This document shows, one piece after another, positions 8,084 through 17,701 of a stretch of 64,000 nucleotides of DNA (position 1 is its first letter; each line of letters starts with the position of its first letter). A program made the translations under genes and the position numbers. The stretch lies in NCBI GenBank assembly GCA_947453725.1, contig CANGHH010000019.1, forward strand, positions 1 through 64,000, given 5' to 3'. This DNA comes from Betaproteobacteria bacterium (GTDB lineage Bacteria > Pseudomonadota > Gammaproteobacteria > Burkholderiales > Burkholderiaceae_C). The notes below the pieces were generated by a model that was not told the origin of the DNA, did no database searches, and saw only the letters and a list, made by a program, of their open reading frames with translations.

Positions 8084-9775
8084 ATGCACCAATGGTTGCG
8101 CCGCATCGACCGGCTGTTCGCGGTCCGTTACACCGCCTGGGGGCTGTGCGGCATCGGCCTGCCGGTCTTCGGCTGGGCCTGGCTCGCGCGGGGCCAAGCC
8201 GGCTGGCCCCTGCTGCTGTGCCTGCTCGGGCTGGCCCTGGGCTGGCGCGACACGCGCCAGTCCCGCCACGCCGTGCTGCGCAACTACCCGATCATCGGCC
8301 ACCTGCGTTTCCTGCTGGAATTCATCCGGCCCGAGATGCGCCAGTACTTCATCGAGAGCGACAGCGAAGCCGCGCCCTTTTCGCGCCAGCAGCGCAGCCT
8401 GGTCTACCAGCGCGCCAAGGGCGAACCCGACAACCGGCCCTTCGGCACCCAGCTCGACGTGCAGACTGGCGGCTACGAGTGGATCAACCACTCCATCGTG
8501 CCGACAGCGGTGGCCGGTCACGACTTCCGCGTCACGATCGGCGCCAGCGGTTCGTCGTGCACCCAGCCCTACAGCGCCAGCGTCTTCAACATCTCGGCGA
8601 TGAGTTTCGGCGCGCTCAGCGCCAACGCCATCCTGGCGCTGAACGGTGGCGCGAAGAAGGGCGGCTTCGCCCACGACACCGGCGAGGGCTCGATCAGCGC
8701 CCACCACCGCGTCCACGGCGGGGACCTGATCTGGGAAATCGGCAGCGGCTACTTCGGCTGCCGCAACGACGATGGCAGCTTCAACGCCGAACGCTTTGCC
8801 GCCAACGCGGGCGACCCGCAGGTCAAGATGATCGAGCTGAAGCTCAGCCAGGGCGCCAAGCCCGGCCACGGCGGCGTGCTGCCGGGGCCGAAGGTGACGG
8901 CCGAGATCGCGCAAGCGCGCGGCGTGGCGGTCGGCCAGGCCTGCATCAGCCCGTCCCGCCACAGCGCTTTCAGCACGCCGCTGGAAATGCTGCAATTCAT
9001 CGAAAGCCTGCGCCGGCTGTCGGGCGGCAAACCCACCGGCTTCAAGCTGTGCATCGGCCATCCCTGGGAGTGGTTCGCCCTGTGCAAGGCGATGCTGGAA
9101 AGCGGCCTGCTGCCTGACTTCATCGTCGTCGACGGCGCCGAGGGCGGCACCGGCTCGGCGCCGCTGGAATTCACCGACCACGTTGGCGCGCCGCTGCAGG
9201 AAGGCCTGCTGCTGGTGCACAACACGCTGACCGGGCTGGGCCTGCGCGGGCGCATCCAGATCGGCTGCGCCGGCAAGGTGGTCAGCGCCTTCGACATCGT
9301 TCGCCTGATGGCGCTGGGCGCCGACTGGTGCAATGCGGCGCGTGGCTTCATGTTTGCCTTGGGCTGCATCCAGGCGCAGACCTGCCACAGCGGGGCCTGC
9401 CCGACGGGCGTGGCCACCCAGGACCCGAAGCGCCAGCAGGCGCTGGTGGTGTCCGACAAGGTGGAGCGCGTCTGGCGTTTCCACGACAACACGCTGCATG
9501 CCCTGCAGGAACTGGTGCAGGCCGCCGGGCTGACCCACCCCGACCAGATCACCGCGTCGCACATCGTGCGCCGTTTGGCCGACCACGACGTCAAGCTGCT
9601 GGCCAACCAGCTGCACTTCCTGCAGCCCGGGGAATTGCTGGCTGCGGTCGCCGGGCAGGCGCCCTGGCCGCACCGTGTCTACGGTCTGTATTGGCCGCAG
9701 GCCCGCAGCGACAGCTTCGCACCAGCGGAGCCGGCCGTGCCCGCCCCGGCCCGCTGCGAAGTCAGCGCGGTCTGA
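8084..9775 (+). CDS. FMN-binding glutamate synthase family protein (GltB2-like)
   Basis: This 563-residue protein has two N-terminal membrane-prone stretches (about residues 12-32 and 41-60). A glutamate-synthase central/FMN-binding domain follows, with [46 protein letters not shown] and [12 protein letters not shown] Cys-rich cluster [17 protein letters not shown] should bind a 3Fe-4S centre. It lacks the N-terminal class II amidotransferase domain of GltB, so it is not a complete glutamate synthase. The true reaction of this membrane-associated subgroup is not established. Its end overlaps the convergent flavin-reductase gene by 14 bp. Confidence 0.88.
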   Translation: MHQWLRRIDRLFAVRYTAWGLCGIGLPVFGWAWLARGQAGWPLLLCLLGLALGWRDTRQSRHAVLRNYPIIGHLRFLLEFIRPEMRQYFIESDSEAAPFSRQQRSLVYQRAKGEPDNRPFGTQLDVQTGGYEWINHSIVPTAVAGHDFRVTIGASGSSCTQPYSASVFNISAMSFGALSANAILALNGGAKKGGFAHDTGEGSISAHHRVHGGDLIWEIGSGYFGCRNDDGSFNAERFAANAGDPQVKMIELKLSQGAKPGHGGVLPGPKVTAEIAQARGVAVGQACISPSRHSAFSTPLEMLQFIESLRRLSGGKPTGFKLCIGHPWEWFALCKAMLESGLLPDFIVVDGAEGGTGSAPLEFTDHVGAPLQEGLLLVHNTLTGLGLRGRIQIGCAGKVVSAFDIVRLMALGADWCNAARGFMFALGCIQAQTCHSGACPTGVATQDPKRQQALVVSDKVERVWRFHDNTLHALQELVQAAGLTHPDQITASHIVRRLADHDVKLLANQLHFLQPGELLAAVAGQAPWPHRVYGLYWPQARSDSFAPAEPAVPAPARCEVSAV

Positions 9776-10385
9776 AGAGCCGGAACCGGTCTTCGGCTCG
9801 GATGCCGAAGTAGTCGGCCGGTCCGCCGCCGCGCAGCACGGGCTGGGCCGCAGCGGTGTCGTAGACGCCGTCGACCAGCAAGCCGCGCGCGATGTGCACG
9901 GCCACCACCTCGCCCAGCGTCAGCCAGGTCGGTACCGGCACGCCGTCCACGCCCTGCAGCTGGATCTGCTGCGTCAGTCGGCATTCGAGGGCGACCGGGC
10001 TTTCGCCGACCCGGGGCACGTTGACGACCTGCGACGGCAGCGCGGTCAGGCCGGCCAGTTCGAATTCGTTGACTTCGGGCGGCACCGCGGCACAGCTGGC
10101 GTTCATGGCCTCGGCCAGCGGGCGCGTCACGAGGTTCCAGACGAATTCGCCGGTCTCGGTGATGTGGCGCAGCGTGTCCTTCTCGCCGATGCTGGCGAAG
10201 CCGATGATTGGCGGCGTGTAGTTGAAGGCGTTGAAGAAGCTGTAGGGCGCCAGATTGACCAGACCGGCCCGGCTTTTCGTGCTGATCCAGCCGATGGGGC
10301 GCGGGCCGACGATGGCGTTGAACGGGTCGTGTGGCAGCCCGTGGCCGTCTTGCGGCCGGTAGCTGTGCAGGTCTTCGTAAATCAC
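9762..10385 (-). CDS. Flavin reductase family protein (FMN-binding split barrel)
   Basis: This 207-residue protein has the conserved N-terminal pattern DPFNAIVGPRPIGWIST followed by NLAPYSFFNAFNYTPPIIGF, the FMN-binding core of flavin reductase-like proteins. Further on it has ESPVALECRLTQ. It probably reduces flavin with NAD(P)H or binds FMN for a partner oxygenase. No partner oxygenase lies nearby. It precedes nothing obvious on its strand and is downstream of the GST gene with a 16-bp gap, so the two are probably cotranscribed. Confidence 0.85.
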   Translation of the reverse strand: MIYEDLHSYRPQDGHGLPHDPFNAIVGPRPIGWISTKSRAGLVNLAPYSFFNAFNYTPPIIGFASIGEKDTLRHITETGEFVWNLVTRPLAEAMNASCAAVPPEVNEFELAGLTALPSQVVNVPRVGESPVALECRLTQQIQLQGVDGVPVPTWLTLGEVVAVHIARGLLVDGVYDTAAAQPVLRGGGPADYFGIRAEDRFRLFRPR

Positions 10386-10401
10386 GGCCTGACCTGCCGC
10401 C

Positions 10402-11019
10402 TCAGGCCGCCGGCGGCGCCGACTCGACGAAGCTGGGCCTCGTCGACAGCTTGTCGAGCAGCTTGTGCAGGTTGGGCTGCCCGCTGCGCCAGTCGATGTG
10501 GGCGTAGCGGAAGTCGAGGTAGCTGAGCGCGCAGCCGACCGCCACGTCGGCCAGCGTGAAGTGGTTGCCGGCGCAGAAGGGCTTGTCGCCCAGACCCTGT
10601 CCCATCGCGGTGATGGCCGCCATCACGCGGCTCATCTGGCGGTCGATCCAGGCCTGCGAACGCTGTTCGTCGCTGCGGCCGGCCCAGTGGGCTTCCATGC
10701 GCGCGGCAATGCTGGCGTCGAGCAGGCCGTCGGACAGCGCTTCCCAGGTGCGCACCTCCACGCGCTCACGGCCGCTGGGCGGTATCAGCTTGCCCACCGG
10801 CGACAGGGTGTCGAGGTACTCGACGATGACCCGCGAATCGAAGACCGCCTCGCCGCCGTCCAGTACCAGGCAGGGCACCTTGCCCAGGGGGTTGCTCTTC
10901 AAGATGGCGTCGCTGTTCCAGACATCTTCCAGCAGCAGTTGGAAGTCGAGCTTCTTTTCGGCCATCACGACGCGAACTTTGCGGACGTAGGGGCTGGTCA
11001 GTGAACCGATCAATTTCAT
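10402..11019 (-). CDS. Glutathione S-transferase family protein
   Basis: This 205-residue protein has a thioredoxin-like N-terminal domain that starts MKLIGSLTSPYVRKVRVVMAEK. The Ser in TSPYVRK is the expected catalytic position, and NPLGKVPCLVL followed by FDSRVIVEYLD forms the glutathione-binding part. A helical C-terminal domain contains FTLADVAVGCALSYLDFR. It conjugates or reduces with glutathione in the cytoplasm. The substrate is unknown. Confidence 0.9.
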   Translation of the reverse strand: MKLIGSLTSPYVRKVRVVMAEKKLDFQLLLEDVWNSDAILKSNPLGKVPCLVLDGGEAVFDSRVIVEYLDTLSPVGKLIPPSGRERVEVRTWEALSDGLLDASIAARMEAHWAGRSDEQRSQAWIDRQMSRVMAAITAMGQGLGDKPFCAGNHFTLADVAVGCALSYLDFRYAHIDWRSGQPNLHKLLDKLSTRPSFVESAPPAA

Positions 11020-11061
11020 CTTGGGGCGCGGGTGCGGCGAGCGTCTGGGAGCAAATCCATT

Positions 11062-12357
11062 CTAGCCAGCGGCCTGTCGTGTGAAATCCACGCCCGCTGG
11101 CCGCCCCGGCAGCGCCAGCTCGGCGGTGGCCGGCGCCATCCGCGACAGCACGCGCCCGCCGCGCACCACCAGCAGGCGCTGGGCCCGCAGGCGCAGCGCT
11201 TCCTGGGGCGAACGGGCCTGCAGCAGGACGAAATCGGCGCGGCAGCCGACCTCCAGGCCGTAGCCTTCCAGCCCCAGCACGCGGGCGTTGTTGACGGTCA
11301 CGGCGTCGAAACACTGCTGCTGGCCAGCCACCGAGCACATCTGCGCCACGTGCAGGCCCATCGCCGCCACTTCGAGCATGTCGGCCGAGCCCAGCGCGTA
11401 CCAGGGGTCCATCACGCAGTCGTGGCCGAAGCCGACGTTGACGCCGGCGGCCAGCAACTCGGGCACACGGGTCATGCCGCGGCGCTTCGGGTAGCTGTCG
11501 TGGCGGCCCTGCAGCGTGATGTTGATCAGCGGATTGGCCACCACGTGGAGGCCGGCTTCCCGGATCAGCGGAATCAGCTTGCTGACGTAGTAGTTGTCCA
11601 TCGAGTGCATCGACGTCAGGTGCGAACCCGTCACCCGGCCCTGCAGGCCCAGGCGCTGGGTGTGCAGGGCCAGCGTCTCGACGTGGCGCGACAGCGGGTC
11701 GTCGGTCTCGTCGCAGTGCAGGTCGACGCGCAGGCCGCGCTCGGCGGCCAGTTCGCACAGCAGCTTCACGCTTTGCGCGCCCTGTTCAGAAGTCCGTTCG
11801 AAGTGCGGAATGCCGCCGACCACGTCGACGCCCAGGTCCAGCGCGCGCTTCAGGTTGGTCAAGGCCTGCGGAGAACGCAGCAGGCCGTCCTGCGGGAAGG
11901 CGACCAGTTGCAGGTCGAGGTAGCCGGCGACGAGGCGCTTGACTTCCAGCAACGCGCGCACCGCCAGCAGTCGGTCGTCGCAGATGTCGACGTGGCTGCG
12001 GATGGCCAGCAGCCCGCGCGCCACCGCCCAGTCGCAGTAGGCCAGCGCGCGTTCGACGAGGGCCTCCTCGGTCAGCAGCGGCTTCAGCTCGCCCCACAGC
12101 GCGATGCCTTCCAGCAGCGTGCCGCTGGCATTGACGCGCGGCAGGCCGTGGCTGAGCGTCGAATCGAGGTGGAAATGGGCGTCGACGAAGGGCGGGCTGA
12201 GCAGCCAACCGGCGGCGGCGATGCTGGGCGTGTCGGGCGGCGCCGCCAGCGCCGCGCCGACCGCGGCGATGCGACCGTCCAGCGCCAGCAGGTCGATGCC
12301 GGTGCGGCCGTCGGGCAGCGTGGCGTTGCGGATCAGCAGGGGCGGGGCAGTGGTCAT
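11062..12357 (-). CDS. Cytosine deaminase-like amidohydrolase
   Basis: This 431-residue metal-dependent hydrolase is most like cytosine deaminase (CodA) and related pyrimidine or isocytosine deaminases. Metal ligands are visible in VDAHFHLDST, VDLHCDETDD, VTGSHLTSMHSM and GFGHDCVMDPWY. The C-terminal RADFVLLQARSPQEALR segment is the usual beta-sandwich return. A longer in-frame extension to 12603 reads as low-complexity and overlaps the hpf leader. ATG 12357 (MTTAPPLLIRN) matches family starts. Substrate assignment is by resemblance only. Confidence 0.85.
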   Translation of the reverse strand: MTTAPPLLIRNATLPDGRTGIDLLALDGRIAAVGAALAAPPDTPSIAAAGWLLSPPFVDAHFHLDSTLSHGLPRVNASGTLLEGIALWGELKPLLTEEALVERALAYCDWAVARGLLAIRSHVDICDDRLLAVRALLEVKRLVAGYLDLQLVAFPQDGLLRSPQALTNLKRALDLGVDVVGGIPHFERTSEQGAQSVKLLCELAAERGLRVDLHCDETDDPLSRHVETLALHTQRLGLQGRVTGSHLTSMHSMDNYYVSKLIPLIREAGLHVVANPLINITLQGRHDSYPKRRGMTRVPELLAAGVNVGFGHDCVMDPWYALGSADMLEVAAMGLHVAQMCSVAGQQQCFDAVTVNNARVLGLEGYGLEVGCRADFVLLQARSPQEALRLRAQRLLVVRGGRVLSRMAPATAELALPGRPAGVDFTRQAAG

Positions 12358-12613
12358 GGGCGTGCGGCGAGCGGGTGTCGCCTCAGCATAAGCCGCCAGC
12401 GGACGAAAGACGCACTCGCGGTTGCATTCGTCACGTTGGCAATCCCCTGTTTGCGGTGTTCGCTTGTCAGGCCCGTGCAACGGGTGCACACTGGGCCAAA
12501 CGGCACTCGCCGCCTCGCCCTTCAATCCCCCCCCTTCCACCCATCTGTTCTGGTTCCCCCCGTGCCGGCGGCAGAGCCGTCGGCGTTTCACTCCCCTCTC
12601 CAAGGAGGTTTTG

Positions 12614-12955
12614 ATGAACTTGACGATCAGCGGACATCATCTCGAAGTCACCCCGGCTCTGCGCGAATACGTGTTGACCAAGCTGGAACGTGTGACCCGG
12701 CATTTCGATCAGGTGGTGGATGTCACGGTGCTGCTGACGGTGGAAAAGCTGAAGGAAAAGGAACGACGGCAGAAGGCCGAGGTGACGCTGCATGTCAAGG
12801 GCCGCGACATCTTCATCGAGCAGGCCGCTGAGGACATGTACGCCGCCATCGACCAGTTGATGGACAAGCTCGACCGCCAGGTCGTTCGCCACAAGGACCG
12901 CCTGCAGAACCACCACCACGAGTCGCCCAAGCGGATCGACCTCGGCGTTGCCTAG
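12614..12955 (+). CDS. hpf: Short ribosome hibernation-promoting factor
   Basis: This 113-residue protein of the HPF/YfiA family binds the 30S decoding centre and promotes ribosome dimerisation in stationary phase. It starts [20 protein letters not shown]. Basic residues in [18 protein letters not shown] and the segment [18 protein letters not shown] are typical. Length fits the short form without the C-terminal dimerisation domain. The start is fixed by a strong AAGGAGG at 12602-12608. It heads the conserved hpf-ptsN-hprK block. An intrinsic terminator just behind it suggests the downstream genes also have their own promoter. Confidence 0.95.
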   Translation: MNLTISGHHLEVTPALREYVLTKLERVTRHFDQVVDVTVLLTVEKLKEKERRQKAEVTLHVKGRDIFIEQAAEDMYAAIDQLMDKLDRQVVRHKDRLQNHHHESPKRIDLGVA

Positions 12956-12977
12956 GCGGCGGCGCCTTCCAGACACC

Positions 12978-12998
12978 ACGGCCCTGCGGGGCCGTTTT
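12978..12998 (+). terminator. Intrinsic terminator behind hpf
   Basis: A 7-bp GC-rich stem (ACGGCCC at 12978-12984 with GGGCCGT at 12989-12995) and a 4-base loop are followed directly by a T-run. It starts about 20 bp after the hpf stop. Confidence 0.7.
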
Positions 12999-13165
12999 GC
13001 ATGCCGGAACGGTTTGTTGCTGCAGCGCCGCATCGGCCGAGAATTCCAGCCGTTTCCGGCCCTTCACAGCGAGTTCTTCGCAAGGGCAGCGGACTATCAT
13101 CGTCCGCTCTGTCAACCCCAAGGTCGCCGCCTACCCAGCAGTTTGCGGCGCCAGGACATGGTCCC

Positions 13166-13636
13166 ATGAACCGTCTCGCCGCGATCCTGCCACCCAGCAA
13201 TGTGCTGGTGAACGTGGATGCGACCAGCAAGAAGCGTGTCTTTGAGCAGGCCGGCTTGTTGTTCGAGAACCAGCACTCGATCGCCCGCGGCATCGTCACC
13301 GACAACCTCTTCGCCCGCGAGCGCCTGGGTTCGACCGGGCTGGGCCACGCGGTGGCCATCCCGCACGGTCGCATCAAGGGCCTCAAGCAGCCGCTGGCGG
13401 CGGTGCTGCGCGTCTTGCAGCCCATCCCTTTCGACGCCCCCGACGATGCCCCCGTCGAACTGTTGATCTTCCTGCTGGTGCCCGAAGCGGCCACCCAGCG
13501 GCACCTGGAAATCCTGTCCGAGATTGCCGAGATGTTGTCCGACCGCGAGTTGCGCGAGCGGCTGAAGACCGAGCCCGACGCGCAGGCGGTGCACCAACTG
13601 ATCGCTGACTGGGAACCGCTGAAGTCGGTTGCGTGA
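13166..13636 (+). CDS. ptsN: Nitrogen-PTS EIIA component (PtsN, EIIA-Ntr)
   Basis: This 156-residue PTS EIIA type 2 domain carries the phospho-accepting His67 in VAIPHGRIKGL. It receives phosphate through the NPr/HPr chain and regulates potassium, nitrogen and carbon metabolism rather than sugar transport. ATG 13166 (MNRLAAILPPSNVLV) matches the family. The upstream extension to 13001 is not conserved in style. It lies between hpf and hprK, the usual order in Betaproteobacteria. Confidence 0.93.
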   Translation: MNRLAAILPPSNVLVNVDATSKKRVFEQAGLLFENQHSIARGIVTDNLFARERLGSTGLGHAVAIPHGRIKGLKQPLAAVLRVLQPIPFDAPDDAPVELLIFLLVPEAATQRHLEILSEIAEMLSDRELRERLKTEPDAQAVHQLIADWEPLKSVA

Positions 13637-13654
13637 TGGCGATTTGCAGTACCG

Positions 13655-14611
13655 ATGAAACCCACGTCGATTAGCGCCGAGGCGCTGTTCGAAGCCCACC
13701 GTGAGGCGATGCGCTGGGCGTGGATCGCCGGCCACGCCCACCCCGAGCGCCGCTTTGCCGATGCCGCCGTGCGCGATGCGCGCAGCGCGGCCGACCTGGT
13801 CGGCTACCTGAACTACATCCACCCCTACCGGGTGCAGATCGTCGGCGTGCGAGAGGTCGAGTACCTGACCACCTCGTCGGCCGACGACCAGGAACGCCGC
13901 ATCTCGCGCATCGTCACGCTGGAGCCGCCGGTGCTGATCGTCGCCGACGGCGTGGCGCCGCCCGACCGCCTGGTGGCGATGTGCGACCGCGCCGAGATCC
14001 CGCTCTTCGTCACCAGTGAATCGGCCGGCCACGTCATCGACGTGGTGCGTGGCTACCTCGGCCAACACTTCGCCGAGCGCGTCACGCGGCACGGCGTGTT
14101 CATGGACATCCTCGGCCTGGGCGTGTTGCTGACCGGCGAATCGGGCCTGGGCAAGAGCGAGCTCGGTCTGGAACTGATCAGCCGCGGCCACGGCCTGGTG
14201 GCTGACGACGCGGTCGACATCTACCGCACCTCGCAAACCCTGCTCGAGGGCCGTTGCCCCGAGCTGCTGCAGAACTTGCTGGAGGTCCGCGGCATCGGTC
14301 TGCTCGATATCAAGGCCATCTTTGGCGAGACCGCCGTGCGGCGCAAGATGAAGGTCCACCTGCTGGTGCATCTGGTGCGCAAGGAAACGATGGAGCGCGA
14401 GTTCGAGCGCTTGCCCTACGAGCCGCTTTACGAGGACATCCTGGGCCTGCCTGTGCGCAAGGTGGTGATCGCCGTCGACGCCGGCCGCAACCTGGCCGTG
14501 CTGGTCGAAGCGGCGGTGCGCAACACCGTGCTGCAACTGCGCGGCATCGACACCTACCAGGAATTCATCAAGCGGCACCAGGCCGCGATGGAGCGTGGCG
14601 ACCCGCTGTAG
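13655..14611 (+). CDS. hprK: HPr kinase/phosphorylase
   Basis: This 318-residue bifunctional enzyme phosphorylates and dephosphorylates the regulatory Ser of HPr. The Walker A motif [14 protein letters not shown] lies near residues 161-174. Downstream are [10 protein letters not shown] and the HprK signature [16 protein letters not shown]. Full family length. In Betaproteobacteria it works with the truncated PTS encoded by ptsN and ptsH, not with a catabolite repressor CcpA. It begins 18 bp after ptsN. Confidence 0.95.
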   Translation: MKPTSISAEALFEAHREAMRWAWIAGHAHPERRFADAAVRDARSAADLVGYLNYIHPYRVQIVGVREVEYLTTSSADDQERRISRIVTLEPPVLIVADGVAPPDRLVAMCDRAEIPLFVTSESAGHVIDVVRGYLGQHFAERVTRHGVFMDILGLGVLLTGESGLGKSELGLELISRGHGLVADDAVDIYRTSQTLLEGRCPELLQNLLEVRGIGLLDIKAIFGETAVRRKMKVHLLVHLVRKETMEREFERLPYEPLYEDILGLPVRKVVIAVDAGRNLAVLVEAAVRNTVLQLRGIDTYQEFIKRHQAAMERGDPL

Positions 14612-14694
14612 CCGTTCTGGGCGCGATGTTCCAGCACGGGTCGCCCGGGCTGGAAGCTTCGCCTGGGGGACGACGCCGCAGGGGTCTGGCGGCC

Positions 14695-15123
14695 TTATTT
14701 CTGCCGGTGCTCGCAGTCGGTCTTGCTGCAGCGCGCGTACAAGGCCAGCGTGTGTTCCTGCAATTCGAAACCGCGGGCGCTGGTGACGGCGCGCTGGCGC
14801 GCCTCGATCTCGCTGTCGAAGAATTCCTCGACCCGGCCGCAGTCCAGGCACACCAGGTGGTCGTGGTGCTCGCCTTCGTCGAGTTCGAACACCGCCTTGC
14901 CCGATTCGAAGTTGCTGCGCGTCAGCAGGCCGGCCTGTTCGAATTGCATCAGCACGCGGTAGACCGTGGCCAGGCCGATGTCGGCCCCTTCCAGCAGCAA
15001 GGCCTTGTAGACGTCCTCGGCCGACATGTGGCGGCGCGCGGCACGCTGGAAGATCTCGAGGATCTTGATGCGCGGCAAGGTGGCCTTCAGGCCGCTGCTT
15101 TTCAGTTCGTCAACATGCGTCAT
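14695..15123 (-). CDS. fur: Ferric uptake regulator Fur
   Basis: This 142-residue winged-helix repressor uses Fe(II) as corepressor. It has an N-terminal DNA-binding domain with [11 protein letters not shown] and [19 protein letters not shown]. The metal-binding segment [19 protein letters not shown] holds the HHDH motif and the CxxC pair, and a second Cys pair (ARCSKTDCE) is at the C terminus. It is divergent from bamE with a short intergenic region, the classical arrangement in beta- and gammaproteobacteria. Confidence 0.96.
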   Translation of the reverse strand: MTHVDELKSSGLKATLPRIKILEIFQRAARRHMSAEDVYKALLLEGADIGLATVYRVLMQFEQAGLLTRSNFESGKAVFELDEGEHHDHLVCLDCGRVEEFFDSEIEARQRAVTSARGFELQEHTLALYARCSKTDCEHRQK

Positions 15124-15215
15124 GTGCTGCCCGCAGCCTGGGCCGCAGCCCTCGCTAGAATCGCCCGATGATAGCCAGCGCCGATCCGCGCCATCCTTCT
15201 TCTGCGTCGCCGCTC

Positions 15216-15746
15216 ATGCCCTCAGTCCCTTTTCGTCTCTTCCTGATCGCCTGCACGCTGGCTGCCGCCTCGGCATTGGGCGGTTGCGAGGCGCTGCAGC
15301 GCACCGACAGCCTGGTGGGTTTCATCACCCCCTACCGCATCGACATCGTGCAGGGCAACGCCATCACCAAAGAGCAGGCGGCGGCGCTCAAGCCCGGCCT
15401 GACCCGGCTGCAGGTTCGTGACCTGCTGGGTACGCCGCTGATGGCCGACCCCTTCCACGCCAGCCGCTGGGACTACATCTTCACGCTGCGCCGCCCCAAC
15501 GCCGCCCTGCAGCGCCGCAGCGTCGTCGTGGCCTTCGAGAACGACGTGGTGAAGTCGGTCGAGGCGCCCGACCTGCCGTCCGAGCGCGAGTTCGTGGCCT
15601 CGATCAGCCGCTTCAAGGACATCCGCGCGCCCAAGCTCGAACTCAGCGAAGCCGAGCGCGCCGCACTGCCGATGCCGCCCCAGCGCGAGGCGCCCGTCGC
15701 CGAGCCCTTCGGCCCGGTGCGCGACTACCCGCCACTCGAGCCATGA
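15216..15746 (+). CDS. bamE: Outer-membrane assembly lipoprotein BamE (SmpA/OmlA)
   Basis: This 176-residue lipoprotein belongs to the BAM complex, which inserts beta-barrel proteins into the outer membrane. A signal peptide ends in lipobox LGGC (Cys24). The BamE domain is recognisable by [20 protein letters not shown] and [22 protein letters not shown] Pro-rich C-terminal tail follows (about 150-176). ATG 15216 gives a proper signal peptide, while the in-frame ATG 15168 would add 16 residues in front of it. Confidence 0.93.
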   Translation: MPSVPFRLFLIACTLAAASALGGCEALQRTDSLVGFITPYRIDIVQGNAITKEQAAALKPGLTRLQVRDLLGTPLMADPFHASRWDYIFTLRRPNAALQRRSVVVAFENDVVKSVEAPDLPSEREFVASISRFKDIRAPKLELSEAERAALPMPPQREAPVAEPFGPVRDYPPLEP

Positions 15747-15753
15747 ACCCGTC

Positions 15754-16563
15754 ATGCTGAACATCGCCGTCGCCGGCGCCGGGGGGCGCATGGGCCGCAT
15801 GCTGATCGAGGCCGTGCTGGCCAGCGGTGACTGCCGGCTTGCGGGCGCGCTGGATGTGGCCGGCAGCCCGGCCATCGGCAGCGATGCGGGCACTTTCCTG
15901 GGCCGCACCACGGGCGTGACCATCACCGCCGACCTGCGCGCCGGCCTCGCCGGCGCCAGCGTGCTGATCGACTTCACGCGGCCCGAGGGCACGCTGGCCC
16001 ACCTGGTGCTGTGCCGTGAACTCGGCGTTCGCGCCGTCGTCGGCACCACCGGCTTCAGCGCCGAGCAGCAGGCCGCCATCGCCGGGCACGCGCAGCAGGT
16101 GGCGACGGTGTTCGCCGCCAACATGAGCGTCGGCGTCAACGTGATGCTCCAGCTGCTGGCGCAGGCCGCGCAGGCGCTGGGGCCGGGCTACGACATCGAG
16201 GTCGTCGAGGCCCACCACCAGCACAAGGTCGACGCCCCCAGCGGCACCGCGCTGGCGATGGGCGAAGCGGTGGCGCGGGCGCGCGGCGTCGATCTCGCCC
16301 AGCAGGGCGTCTTCACCCGCCACGGCCACACCGGCGAACGCCGGCCCGGCAGCATCGGCTTTGCCACCGTGCGCGGCGGCGACATCGTCGGCGAGCACAC
16401 GGTGCTGTTCTGCGGCACCGGCGAGCGCATCGAGATCGCGCACAAGAGCAGCAGCCGCAGCAATTACGCCGACGGCAGCCTCCGCGCCGCGCGCTTCCTG
16501 GCCGGCCTGCCCGCCGGTCAGCCAGGGCTGTACGGCATGGACGACGTGCTGGCTCTGGGCTGA
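15754..16563 (+). CDS. dapB: 4-hydroxy-tetrahydrodipicolinate reductase
   Basis: This 269-residue enzyme reduces 4-hydroxy-tetrahydrodipicolinate with NAD(P)H in lysine and diaminopimelate biosynthesis. The N-terminal nucleotide-binding loop is [12 protein letters not shown]. The catalytic signature is [18 protein letters not shown] with the conserved His and Lys. [22 protein letters not shown] is also conserved. It lies 7 bp behind bamE and just ahead of exbB, so it is probably part of that run. Confidence 0.96.
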   Translation: MLNIAVAGAGGRMGRMLIEAVLASGDCRLAGALDVAGSPAIGSDAGTFLGRTTGVTITADLRAGLAGASVLIDFTRPEGTLAHLVLCRELGVRAVVGTTGFSAEQQAAIAGHAQQVATVFAANMSVGVNVMLQLLAQAAQALGPGYDIEVVEAHHQHKVDAPSGTALAMGEAVARARGVDLAQQGVFTRHGHTGERRPGSIGFATVRGGDIVGEHTVLFCGTGERIEIAHKSSSRSNYADGSLRAARFLAGLPAGQPGLYGMDDVLALG

Positions 16564-16568
16564 GGGCC

Positions 16569-17225
16569 GTGCAGGGTCTGGCTCAGTTCTGGAGCGGCAG
16601 CGACGGGCTGGCCCGCACGGTGGCCCTGCTGCTGCTGGCGATGTCGGTGACGGCCTGGGTGCTGATCTGCTGGAAAGGCTGGCTGCTGCGCCGCGCCACC
16701 GCTGACATCGCCCGCGCCGTGCCGGCTTTCTGGGACGCCGCCACGCTCGCCGACGGTCGCGACCGCCTGCAGGCCATCGACCGCGAAGGCCTGCTGCTGC
16801 CGCTGCTCGATGCCGCCGCCGCGCAGCCGACCCGCGGCACGCTGGAAAGCACAGGGCTGCTCGAAAGCCAGCTGACACGCCGCCTGCGCGACGCGCTGCA
16901 CCGCGGTCTGGCGCACCTGCAGTTCGGCCAGGTGCTGCTGGCGTCGATCGGCAGCACCGCACCCTTCGTGGGTCTGTTCGGCACCGTCTGGGGCATCTAT
17001 CACGCGCTCGGTGGCATGGTGGCGGCCGGCAGCATCAGCATCGACCAGGTGGCCGGCCCGATCGGTGAGTCGCTGGTGATGACGGCCGCCGGCATTGCGG
17101 TGGCCGTACCGGCCGTGCTCGCCTACAACGTGTTCGGACTCTGGGTGTCGGCCTGCGAGGCCGAGCTGGAAGGCTACGCGCACGACCTCCGGCAGATGGT
17201 GCTGGACCAGGCGGCGGGATCCTGA
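16569..17225 (+). CDS. exbB: MotA/TolQ/ExbB proton channel protein
   Basis: This 218-residue inner-membrane protein has three hydrophobic segments (about residues 14-37, 118-141 and 158-184), with the conserved motif ASIGSTAPFVGLFGTVWGIYHAL in the second. With the ExbD-like protein encoded next it should form a proton-driven motor energising TonB or TolA. A GTG start at 16569 lies only 5 bp after dapB. No tonB or tolA is adjacent, so ExbB and TolQ cannot be separated with certainty. The ExbD partner favours ExbB. Confidence 0.88.
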   Translation: MQGLAQFWSGSDGLARTVALLLLAMSVTAWVLICWKGWLLRRATADIARAVPAFWDAATLADGRDRLQAIDREGLLLPLLDAAAAQPTRGTLESTGLLESQLTRRLRDALHRGLAHLQFGQVLLASIGSTAPFVGLFGTVWGIYHALGGMVAAGSISIDQVAGPIGESLVMTAAGIAVAVPAVLAYNVFGLWVSACEAELEGYAHDLRQMVLDQAAGS

Positions 17226-17226
17226 G

Positions 17227-17661
17227 ATGGCATTCGGCCGCCTCGAACGCAACCCCGGCGCGAAGCCGATGAGCGACATCAACATGACGCCGTTGATCGA
17301 CGTGATGCTGGTCCTGTTGGTGATCTTCATCCTGACCGCACCGTTGATGAGCAGCCGCCTGAAGCTCGACCTGCCCCAGGCCGAGGGGGCCGCTGCCAGC
17401 GACGCGCCGGCCGTGCTGGCGCTGACCCTCGACGCGCAGGGCCGGCTGTTCCTGGGTGACGAGCCGTTGGATGCGCAGACCGAGCGCGAGCAGCTGGCCC
17501 TGCGCGTGCGCGCCGCCGCGCAGCGCAACCCGGCCACCGAGGTCCAGTTGCGCGCCGACAGCCGCGTGCCCTATGGCCGCGTCGCGGAATTGATCGGCTG
17601 GGTGCAGGCGGCCGGTCTGACGCGCATCGGTTTGGTCGCCGAGGCGCCACCGGCGCGCTGA
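17227..17661 (+). CDS. exbD: Biopolymer transport protein ExbD/TolR
   Basis: This 144-residue protein has a short cytoplasmic N terminus, one transmembrane helix (about 24-44, MTPLIDVMLVLLVIFILTAP) containing the essential Asp of the proton path, and a periplasmic domain ending AELIGWVQAAGLTRIGLVAE. The start ATG follows one base after the exbB stop, so the two are translationally coupled. Confidence 0.92.
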   Translation: MAFGRLERNPGAKPMSDINMTPLIDVMLVLLVIFILTAPLMSSRLKLDLPQAEGAAASDAPAVLALTLDAQGRLFLGDEPLDAQTEREQLALRVRAAAQRNPATEVQLRADSRVPYGRVAELIGWVQAAGLTRIGLVAEAPPAR

Positions 17662-17701
17662 AAGCGGCCGGGCGCGCGGAGCGCCTTCGTAGAATGGGGC
17701 G

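Noticed and set aside
12435..12460. Possible sigma-54 promoter upstream of hpf (TTGGCA...TTTGC)
   Set aside because: The distance between the GG and GC elements is three bases too long for the -24/-12 consensus.
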